From AC-32 sp045806105 (GTDB taxonomy: Bacteria > Actinomycetota > Thermoleophilia > Gaiellales > Gaiellaceae), in assembly GCA_045806105.1 (NCBI GenBank), contig JBJMJY010000033.1, positions 1 through 30,541 on the forward strand: a stretch of DNA of 30,541 nucleotides, given 5' to 3'. The notes under the pieces are model-generated. The model was not told the origin of the DNA. It ran no database searches and was given only the letters and a program-made list of their open reading frames with translations. Below are positions 8,383 to 13,781 of the stretch, in pieces. The position numbers were made by a program, and so were the translations under genes. The stretch's first letter is position 1. Every line of letters begins with the position of its first letter.

Positions 8383-9199
8383 CTCGCTCGACGCCGCGGC
8401 GGCGGCGCTCGGCAACGGCTCGGTCGCCCTCGGCGGCGGCACCGACCTCGTCCCGCTGCTGCGCGACGGGATCGTCGAGGCGGACACGCTGGTCGAGCTG
8501 CGCGACGTCGTGCCGCACGGCGTGGACGGCACACGCATCGGCGCCGGCACGGCGCTGTCGGAGCTCGAGGTCAATCCCGAGATCCCGCAGGCCCTGCGCG
8601 AGGCGTGTGCGCTCGCGGCCTCGCCACAACTCCGCTCGATGGGGACGATCGGCGGCAACCTGCTCCAGGCGACGCGGTGCTGGTACTGGCGGCTGAAATA
8701 TCCGTGCTTCCTGCACGGCGGCTCCCTCTGCCATGCGCGCCAGGGCGCGCACCGCGAGCACGCGATCTTCGGGAACGAGCGCTGCGCGTCGGCGCATCCG
8801 TCGGATCCTGCGGCGGCGCTGCTGGCCCTCGGAGCCACGCTGCGAACCACGCGCCGGGAGCTCTCCGTCGCGGAGCTCTACCGTCTGCCGACCGAGGACG
8901 ACCGCGAAGTCACGACGCTCGAGCCCGGCGAGCTGATCCTCGAGCTCGAGGTGCCGCAGCCCGGGGCGAGCACGTACCTGAAGGCGATGGACCGCACCCG
9001 CTTCTCCTTTGCCCTCGTGGGCGTGGCTGCGGCGCGGTTCGGCGGCGAGACGCGGCTCGCGCTGGCCGGCGTCGCGCCGATCCCGTGGGCGCTGAGCTCG
9101 GCGGAGGACCTCGGCAAGGCAACGCCGCTTCCGGGCACGACGTACAAGGTCGAGCTCGCCCGCCCGCTGATCCGCCGCGCGCTCGAAGCCCTCGCGTGA
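8363..9199 (+). CDS. FAD-binding medium subunit with a PaoB-like extra 4Fe-4S segment
   Basis: The 278-residue protein has the FAD pyrophosphate motifs of the family, GGGTD at 24-28 and TIGGNL at 95-100. Right after the second motif comes a Cys-rich insert with C106, C115, C123 and C141, ending in CASAHPSDPA. E. coli PaoB of the periplasmic aldehyde oxidoreductase PaoABC has a closely similar insert that holds a 4Fe-4S cluster near FAD; I infer the same here. The C-terminal CO-dehydrogenase-flavoprotein domain follows (about 175-275). The start is a TTG at 8363 and the N-terminus LLRPDSLDAAAAAL fits the family; it overlaps the large-subunit gene by 20 bp. Electrons probably pass Mo, 2Fe-2S, FAD, with an acceptor that is unknown. 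Confidence 0.9.
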   Translation: MQLLRPDSLDAAAAALGNGSVALGGGTDLVPLLRDGIVEADTLVELRDVVPHGVDGTRIGAGTALSELEVNPEIPQALREACALAASPQLRSMGTIGGNLLQATRCWYWRLKYPCFLHGGSLCHARQGAHREHAIFGNERCASAHPSDPAAALLALGATLRTTRRELSVAELYRLPTEDDREVTTLEPGELILELEVPQPGASTYLKAMDRTRFSFALVGVAAARFGGETRLALAGVAPIPWALSSAEDLGKATPLPGTTYKVELARPLIRRALEALA

Positions 9200-9208
9200 C
9201 ACTTCCGT

Positions 9209-9300
9209 CACGGTGTCCGACACCGTGGCAAGCCGACGAACGCCCCGGAACCGTTGGAAATTGTGGAACGTTCGTCACACTCCAGGCACGTGTCTGACAC
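9209..9300. repeat. Two GTGTCNGACAC palindromes, 77 bp apart
   Basis: The first copy is part of a 19-base inverted repeat, CACGGTGTCCGACACCGTG (9209-9227), with a single central base. The second, GTGTCTGACAC, is at 9290-9300 and is followed by CGAG where the first copy is followed by CGTG. Centres are 77 bp apart. The second copy contains the proposed GTG start of the next gene. They may be operator half-sites or a REP-like dispersed repeat; I cannot tell without the rest of the genome. Confidence 0.5.
9247..9272 (+). promoter_or_regulatory. Possible SigR/SigH-type promoter (GGAAC-N18-GTT)
   Basis: GGAAC at 9247-9251 and GTT at 9270-9272 are separated by exactly 18 bases, the spacing seen at the SigR-like promoter at 11902-11928. 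It would start transcription near 9280, just before the GTG of the nucleotidyltransferase gene. The motif is short and could occur by chance. Confidence 0.25.
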
Positions 9301-9832
9301 CGAGGTCTGGGCCGTCGTGCTGGCGGCCGGAGCCTCCACCCGGTTCGGGTCGCCGAAGCAGCGACTGCTGCTCGAGCCGGTGCTCGAGCGGGTGCGCGCG
9401 AGCAGCGCCGCCGGCGTCGTGGTCGTCACCGGAGCCCACGAGGTCGAGGCATCCGCTACGACCGTGCACTGCCCGGACTGGGCGCGCGGCCCCGGCGCGT
9501 CGCTTCGCTGCGGCCTCGCCGCGCTCCCCGAGGAGGCGGAGGCCGCGGTAGTGGTGCTCGGCGACGGGCCAGACCTCGACCCGGAGGCGATCGACCGCGT
9601 GATCGAGCGCTGGCGCGCCGAACCGGCACCTGTTGTCGCGGCCACGTACGACGGGACGCGGCTGCATCCGGTCCTGCTCGCCCGCAACGCCTGGCCACAC
9701 GTTCCGGACGACGGTGCCCGCACCCTCGACGCTGTCCTCGTCTCGTGCGACGATCTTGGCTCTCCAGGAGACGTCGATTTCGCCGATGAGGTACCGGATC
9801 GCCTGAAGCCGTGGAGCTCGCCCGACCCCTGA
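9290..9832 (+). CDS. MocA/MobA-like nucleotidyltransferase (probable molybdopterin cytidylyltransferase)
   Basis: The protein starts VSDTEVWAVVLAAG and has the nucleotide-binding loop LAAGASTRFGSPKQ of MobA-type NTP transferases. The later elements LHPVLL and the acidic DVDFADEV match the MocA branch, which attaches CMP to molybdopterin to give the cytosine dinucleotide cofactor used by xanthine dehydrogenase-family enzymes. Its place directly after such an enzyme supports this. Two oddities: the usual segment between the KQ of the loop and the following helix (typically PWGGRPLL) looks shortened, and the metal-site motif reads LGDGPDL rather than GDMP or GDQP. It is 180 residues from the GTG at 9290; a TTG at 9254 is less likely. 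It overlaps the next gene by 22 bp. Confidence 0.78.
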   Translation: MSDTEVWAVVLAAGASTRFGSPKQRLLLEPVLERVRASSAAGVVVVTGAHEVEASATTVHCPDWARGPGASLRCGLAALPEEAEAAVVVLGDGPDLDPEAIDRVIERWRAEPAPVVAATYDGTRLHPVLLARNAWPHVPDDGARTLDAVLVSCDDLGSPGDVDFADEVPDRLKPWSSPDP

Positions 9833-10494
9833 CCGCCGAAGCCGCCGAGAAGTCCTCGGCGCTGACGACGCTGCGACTGCAGCGGAAGCTGACGATCGAG
9901 GCGGCGGCGAAGCGGGCGGCCCTTTGGCCCGAGCAGGTGGAGTGGCTCGAGGAGGGCCGGCTCTACCGCTTCCCGGGCTATGAGACAGCCGTGCTCGCGC
10001 TGCTGCGGTACGCGACGGCGCTGGGCATCGACCACCGTGAGGCCCGCGCTCTCTCGGGGATGCCGGTCGAGCCGCCTACGCGCCGCCCCGTCGGGCGGTG
10101 GATCGCCGCCGGTGCCGCGACCGCGCTCGTCGTCACCGTCACGCTCGCCCTCGTCCTCGCCCTCGGCGGCAACGGGCCGTCCTCGAAGAGCGGCGCCGCG
10201 CGGCTGCCGGCGCCGTGGAAACTCTCCGTCGACGTCCTCAATGGCAGCGGCGACATCAACTACACGCGCCAGATCGCAAGTCGCATCGGCTCCTTCGGCT
10301 ACGGGATCCAGCACGTCACCAAGGCGAACCGGTTCGACTACCGCGAGACCGCCGTGTACTACGAGCCGGGCGGGGCGGCCGTCGCCGAGCGGCTCGCGGC
10401 GCAAATCGGCTGCGGCACGCCGAAGCCGCTTCCCGGCGGGAACAACCCGCGCCGGCTCGTGGTGATCGTCGGCCCCGAGCACGCCACCTGCTAA
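9811..10494 (+). CDS. HTH-transmembrane-LytR_C protein
   Basis: The 227-residue protein has three parts. Residues about 15-80 look like an XRE-type helix-turn-helix (TLRLQRKLTIEAAAKRAAL, then WPEQVEWLEEGRLYRFPGYE). Residues about 96-117 form one membrane helix. Residues about 128-222 form a LytR_C domain starting SVDVLNGSG. The arrangement recalls RodZ-like envelope proteins, with a cytoplasmic HTH and an outside domain near the cell wall. The start is a GTG at 9811 inside the end of the nucleotidyltransferase gene. LytR_C domains accompany cell-wall glycopolymer transferases, but no such enzyme is encoded nearby, and the role is unknown. A short hairpin follows the stop. Confidence 0.75.
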   Translation: MELARPLTAEAAEKSSALTTLRLQRKLTIEAAAKRAALWPEQVEWLEEGRLYRFPGYETAVLALLRYATALGIDHREARALSGMPVEPPTRRPVGRWIAAGAATALVVTVTLALVLALGGNGPSSKSGAARLPAPWKLSVDVLNGSGDINYTRQIASRIGSFGYGIQHVTKANRFDYRETAVYYEPGGAAVAERLAAQIGCGTPKPLPGGNNPRRLVVIVGPEHATC

Positions 10495-10514
10495 GGCGCC
10501 GACTCGGCGGCGCC
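10495..10514 (+). terminator. Hairpin after the LytR_C gene
   Basis: GGCGCCG (10495-10501) pairs with CGGCGCC (10508-10514) around a six-base loop directly after the TAA stop. There is no T-run, so termination efficiency is doubtful. The 65 bases that follow up to 10579 show only a five-base inverted repeat (GCCGT/ACGGC, 10546-10558). Confidence 0.4.
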
Positions 10515-10579
10515 GACCAGAGAGGCGGTGCGGGCTTGCCGTGCGGCCGTTTGACGGCTCCAGGTAGCCTCCCGCCGTC

Positions 10580-11131
10580 GTGCTGGCCCTTCTCGTCGCG
10601 TTCGCGCTCGCGCGCGCGCCCCTTCCTCCGCCGCAGCCCGTCCCCACGTGGTCGGCGTGGCCGGCCTCCGGCACCGTCACCTCGCCCTACGGCTACGACG
10701 GCGGCCGCTGGCACCCCGGCCTCGACATCGGGATCCTGCGGTCACTCGATGTCCGCGCGGCGCAGCCCGGGCGCGTGATCGCCGTCGGGCCGCAAACGGG
10801 CTTCGAGGGCTACGGCAACGTCGTCGAGATCGCGCTCGGCGACGGTTACGTGGCCCTCTACGCGCACCTCGCGGACTGGCGTGTCCGTGCGGGCGAGCAG
10901 GTGGCCGGGGGCGACCGTCTCGGCACCGCCGGCTGCACGGGCTCCTGCACCGGCACGCACCTGCACTTCGAGCTACGGCACGACGGCCGGCCGGTGAACC
11001 CGCTCCGGTTCTTCCGCCGCGCTCAGAAGAGCGGCGTGCGCAGCTCGGCGAGCTTCTGCTTGAGGTCGGGCGGCATCTCCTCGACCGCCGCCTGCCGCAC
11101 GTACATGCGCAGCTCCTCCTCGAAGACGTAG
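10580..11131 (+). CDS. M23-family (LytM-type) peptidase
   Basis: The 183-residue protein has a short hydrophobic N-terminus (LALLVAFALARA), probably a signal peptide, a Pro-rich linker, and a compact M23 domain. Zinc ligands are visible: H45 and D49 in RWHPGLDI, and H129 in the THLHFEL motif, with H96 in LYAHLADW as the active-site His. Such enzymes cut peptidoglycan cross-bridges or act as regulators of amidases. C119 and C123 in the loop before the HLH motif may form a disulfide. The domain naturally ends at NPLRFF (about residue 145). The remaining 38 residues are read antisense to the anti-sigma gene, giving a 109-bp convergent overlap. The start is a GTG with a weak ribosome binding site. 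Confidence 0.82.
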   Translation: MLALLVAFALARAPLPPPQPVPTWSAWPASGTVTSPYGYDGGRWHPGLDIGILRSLDVRAAQPGRVIAVGPQTGFEGYGNVVEIALGDGYVALYAHLADWRVRAGEQVAGGDRLGTAGCTGSCTGTHLHFELRHDGRPVNPLRFFRRAQKSGVRSSASFCLRSGGISSTAACRTYMRSSSSKT

Positions 11132-11277
11132 CGCTTGCGGCAGTAGCTGCACAGCTCCAGGTGCGCCTCTGCTTTCGCGCGCTCCTCGTCCGAGAGCTGC
11201 TTGTCCAGGTACGGCTGCAGCAGCTCCTCGCACTTGTCGCACGGATCGACCGCCGCGGCGCCGCTCGAAAAGCTCAT
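11023..11277 (-). CDS. RsrA-like zinc anti-sigma factor
   Basis: The 84-residue protein has the HxxxCxxC zinc anti-sigma motif, H39-LEL-C43-SY-C46, with C13 upstream. The spacing C13, H39, C43, C46 is the same as the C11, H37, C41, C44 known for Streptomyces RsrA, the thiol-oxidation sensor that releases SigR. C16 adds a second Cys in the first pair. The start ATG overlaps the sigma gene stop in ATGA (11274-11277), so translation is coupled. I infer a cytosolic redox-sensitive anti-sigma factor. No membrane segment is present, which fits RsrA rather than membrane anti-sigma factors. Its last 109 bp are antisense to the M23 peptidase gene. Confidence 0.88.
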   Translation of the reverse strand: MSFSSGAAAVDPCDKCEELLQPYLDKQLSDEERAKAEAHLELCSYCRKRYVFEEELRMYVRQAAVEEMPPDLKQKLAELRTPLF

Positions 11278-11864
11278 GCGCTGGTCACCGCCTGGTCGGC
11301 GAGCTCGCGTTTCAGGATCCGCCGGCCGCGGTGGAGGCGCGACATCACCGTCCCGATCGGGATCTCGAGGATCTGGGCCGCATCGGCGTAACTGAAGTCG
11401 CCGATGTCGACGAGCACGATCACGTCGCGGAAGTCGTGCGGCACCGCCGAGAGCGCCACGACGATGTCGTCCTGCGAGAGCCGCTCGTCCACGCGCTCCT
11501 GGTCGACGTTCGGCTCGCGGCCGGCCTCCTCGAGCTTGTTGTAGAGGTAGTAGTCGCCTTCCTCGAGCGGCTGCAGATCGGGCGAGCGCTGCTGTCGACG
11601 GCCTCGGTCGATGTTCAGGTTGGTGAGGATCCGCAGGAGCCAAGCGCGGAGGTTCGTGCCGGGCTGGAACGACTGCCACGCCCGAAACGCTCGCGCATAG
11701 GTTTCCTGCATCAAGTCCTCCGCTTCCTCACGGGTGGACACGAGGCGTCTCGCGACGCGGTACACCTGATCCGCGAGGTCGAGGGCTTCTTCCTCGAAGC
11801 GGACACGGTCGCGGGCCTCCTCGGCGAGCTTCCTCGGCTCCGCTTCAGGCGTGGTCTCGCCCAT
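11274..11864 (-). CDS. sigR: ECF sigma factor, SigR/SigH type
   Basis: The 196-residue protein has sigma region 2 (about 25-100, with EAEDLMQETYARAFRAW and TNLRAWLLRILTNLNIDRGRR) and region 4 (about 135-185, with FSYADAAQILEIPIGTVMSRLHRGRR). The TNLRAWLLRILTNLNI block is characteristic of the SigR/SigH group that controls thiol-oxidative stress genes in actinobacteria. The ATG at 11864 is chosen over an in-frame upstream start at 11939 because a SigR-type promoter lies between them; the longer version would start upstream of its own promoter. It overlaps the anti-sigma gene by 4 bp. The symbol follows the family; the regulon is not seen here apart from its own promoter. Confidence 0.9.
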   Translation of the reverse strand: MGETTPEAEPRKLAEEARDRVRFEEEALDLADQVYRVARRLVSTREEAEDLMQETYARAFRAWQSFQPGTNLRAWLLRILTNLNIDRGRRQQRSPDLQPLEEGDYYLYNKLEEAGREPNVDQERVDERLSQDDIVVALSAVPHDFRDVIVLVDIGDFSYADAAQILEIPIGTVMSRLHRGRRILKRELADQAVTSA

Positions 11865-11901
11865 CGCGGCCACCCTAGCAATCGTCCGTTCTAGTGCCTG
11901 G

Positions 11902-11928
11902 AACGCTCGCCGCGGCCCGCGCATTCCC
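11902..11928 (-). promoter_or_regulatory. SigR-type promoter (GGGAAT-N18-GTT) of the sigma gene
   Basis: On the minus strand, GGGAAT (11928-11923) and GTT (11904-11902) are separated by exactly 18 bases, the spacing known for SigR/SigH promoters in Streptomyces and Mycobacterium. Transcription would start near 11893, about 30 bases before the sigma gene ATG. The position implies that the sigma factor activates its own gene. Confidence 0.7.
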
Positions 11929-11964
11929 GTTTCCGCCACGTGGCCTGCGGGTAGGGGTGCCGCG

Positions 11965-12417
11965 GTGGTGGGCTACCAGGTCATCGGGACCGACGATCAC
12001 AAGGTGGGCGAGGTCGTCGCCGTGGACGGCGACCTGCTGATCGTCGAGGCTGGTCTGCTGCGCAAGACGCGGCACGCGATCCCGAAACCCTTCGCGCACG
12101 CCGACGACGACGAGCGGGTCGTGCGGCTGTCGATCTCGAAGGACCTCGTCGACGGCTCGCCGCCCCTGAAGAACGGCGAGGTCGACCGCCGCGCGGTGGC
12201 GGCCCACTACGGCCTCGCAGAGGGCTACGAGCAGCCCGGGACGGAGGGCTACGGGGAGCTGCTGCCGGACGATCCAGCCTGGAGCGCAGAGCAGGAGGGA
12301 CTCCGTACCGGGGTCGAGCCGACACCCGAGCGCCGGGCGCGGATCCGCGAGGGGAAGGAAGAGCCAGGGCCCCGCGGGCGGCAGATCATCCCGCCCGACT
12401 CGCACGACCCGCTGTAA
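11965..12417 (+). CDS. PRC-barrel-like (DUF2171-type) protein, 150 aa
   Basis: The N-terminal half, from YQVIGTDDHKVGEVVAVDGD to about residue 60, has the beta-strand and turn pattern of a PRC-barrel domain. The C-terminal half is acidic, polar and Pro-rich with no clear fold (LPDDPAWSAEQEG..., PGPRGRQIIPP). There is no signal peptide or membrane segment. Such proteins are common in soil actinobacteria and often linked to stress, but no function is established. The start is one of two tandem GTG codons at 11965 and 11968, with AGGGG upstream; the longer frame from 11851 would overlap the sigma gene and its promoter. The stop is 3 bp from the convergent HMA gene. Confidence 0.75.
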   Translation: MVGYQVIGTDDHKVGEVVAVDGDLLIVEAGLLRKTRHAIPKPFAHADDDERVVRLSISKDLVDGSPPLKNGEVDRRAVAAHYGLAEGYEQPGTEGYGELLPDDPAWSAEQEGLRTGVEPTPERRARIREGKEEPGPRGRQIIPPDSHDPL

Positions 12418-12420
12418 CGA

Positions 12421-12639
12421 CTACACGGCTTCGAGCTCGCGGAACCCCGCGCGGGCCATCGCGTCGAGGATCGTCTCGCGGTCGGTCAGCGCGTCGTCCC
12501 ACTGGAGCTGCACCTGGCCCATCAGGTTCGCATTGGCGTACTCGAGCCCCTCGTGCCCGCGCAGCGCGCCGGCCAGGCGGCCCACGCAGCGCTCGCAGCG
12601 GATCCCGCTGACCTGGATCGTCTCGGAGCGAGTCGCCAT
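12421..12639 (-). CDS. HMA-domain metal-binding protein (CopZ-like)
   Basis: This 72-residue protein is a single heavy-metal-associated domain. The metal loop reads GIRCERC, with C15 and C18, in place of the usual GMTCxxC, followed by VGRLAGALRGHEGLEYANANL and a second beta-alpha-beta half ending ARAGFRELEAV. Such domains carry Cu(I), or sometimes Zn, in the cytosol. The start ATG follows the ligase stop with no gap (TAG then ATG, 12642-12637), so the two genes are co-transcribed. No copper ATPase is encoded here, so metal and partner are open. Confidence 0.85.
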   Translation of the reverse strand: MATRSETIQVSGIRCERCVGRLAGALRGHEGLEYANANLMGQVQLQWDDALTDRETILDAMARAGFRELEAV

Positions 12640-13743
12640 CTAGGCCGATCCTAGCGTCCGCTCGGCCGCATCCGCAGCGACCGCCTCGGGCCCCCGCTCG
12701 CGCCCGACCTCGAGCTGGCGGTCGCCCTCGCAGGAGCACGGGTCGAGGGCACGGAGCAGCTCGGCGGTGCCGAACTCGCGCAGGGCGGGCTCGATCCGCG
12801 CGAGCAGCTCGTGCATGAGCTCGGGGGCAGGGACGAGCCGGTCCCCGTCCGGGTGGATCAGCTCGGCGCGCGGGCCGAAGCGCAGCGCCGCCCAGCGGTT
12901 CTGTGCGTAGTCGCCACGGTTCGCCGGCTGCGGCGGCTCGGGCGCCTGGAGCACCGTCACGCAGAGCGCCTGCAGGAGCGCGACGAGGGCGGCCGTGACC
13001 TCGACGGATGTCGGCTGGTCGGGCGCGCGCACCTCGAGCGTTCCGAAGCGCGGGTGCGGCCTGATGTCCCACCAGAAGCGCGTGTACCCGTCGGCGAGGC
13101 CGATGCGGACGAAGCGCTCGACGAAGGCTTCCCACTCCGCGTAGCTCGCGAAGACGGGCGGCGCGGCGGCGCGTGGCAGGAGCGCGAGCACCTCCGCCCT
13201 CGCGGACATCAGGCCGGTCTCCTCGCCGGCGAGGTAGGGAGAGTTCGCTGACAGCGCGAGCACGAGCGGCAGCCACGGCAGGACGCCCTCGAGCGCCTGC
13301 ATGCACTCCTCGGCGCCGGGCATCGCGACGTGGACGTGGACGCCGCAAACCGCCTGCCGACGCGCCGTGATGCCCGCGTAGTCGACGAACTCGCGGTAGC
13401 GAGGGTCCGGCGCGATGTCCTGCGCCTGCGGGAGGCTGAACGCGTGCGTGCCGGCGGCGCAGATGCGCAGGTCGGCGGCCCGCGCGCCCTCCTCGGCGGC
13501 CGCGCGCAGCTCCCGCAGCGCCGCCAGCGCCTCCTGCGGGGTCGCGCAGACGTCGGTGGCGAGCTCGACCATCGACGCGAGCAGCTCCATCTTCAGGACG
13601 CCAGGGAGCTCTCGTCCCTTCGTCGCTTCCAGCACGCCCTCCACGCCCGGAGCCAGGGAGAAGGTGTCAGGGTCGAGGATCATCACCTCCTCCTCGACGC
13701 CGAGCGACCACGGGGTGCTGTTGCCGAAGGTCTGCTCGATCAC
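12640..13743 (-). CDS. YbdK-type carboxylate-amine ligase (glutamate-cysteine ligase 2 family)
   Basis: The 367-residue protein opens with STPWSLGVEEEVMILD, the first Mg-ATP motif of the GCS2 family, and has the conserved CGVHVHVAMP (about 133-142), LALSANSPYLAGEETGLMSAR and the RFWWDIRPHPRFGTLEVR block. Members ligate glutamate to cysteine weakly, or take part in thiol synthesis; EgtA-like homologues act in ergothioneine synthesis. The true substrate cannot be read here. The C-terminus has an unusual Cys pair, DPCSCEGD. The start is a GTG at 13741-13743. It is directly followed by the HMA gene, which hints at a thiol or metal-handling unit near the thiol-stress sigma factor, though this is inference. 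Confidence 0.9.
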   Translation of the reverse strand: MIEQTFGNSTPWSLGVEEEVMILDPDTFSLAPGVEGVLEATKGRELPGVLKMELLASMVELATDVCATPQEALAALRELRAAAEEGARAADLRICAAGTHAFSLPQAQDIAPDPRYREFVDYAGITARRQAVCGVHVHVAMPGAEECMQALEGVLPWLPLVLALSANSPYLAGEETGLMSARAEVLALLPRAAAPPVFASYAEWEAFVERFVRIGLADGYTRFWWDIRPHPRFGTLEVRAPDQPTSVEVTAALVALLQALCVTVLQAPEPPQPANRGDYAQNRWAALRFGPRAELIHPDGDRLVPAPELMHELLARIEPALREFGTAELLRALDPCSCEGDRQLEVGRERGPEAVAADAAERTLGSA

Positions 13744-13781
13744 GACCGGCGTACGCTAGCCGGGTCGCGTGAGGCCAGGCG

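Noticed and set aside
5687..9199. Aerobic CO dehydrogenase (CoxSLM)
   Set aside because: The large-subunit loop reads NAAFRAPG and lacks the Cys of the form I active-site loop, and the medium subunit has a PaoB-like 4Fe-4S insert that CoxM lacks.
9254..9289. TTG start for the MocA-like gene
   Set aside because: The extra residues have no counterpart in the family and the region contains a possible promoter; the GTG at 9290 begins right before the first beta strand.
11865..11939. Longer in-frame start for the SigR-like sigma factor
   Set aside because: It would place the start codon upstream of the GGGAAT element of its own promoter.
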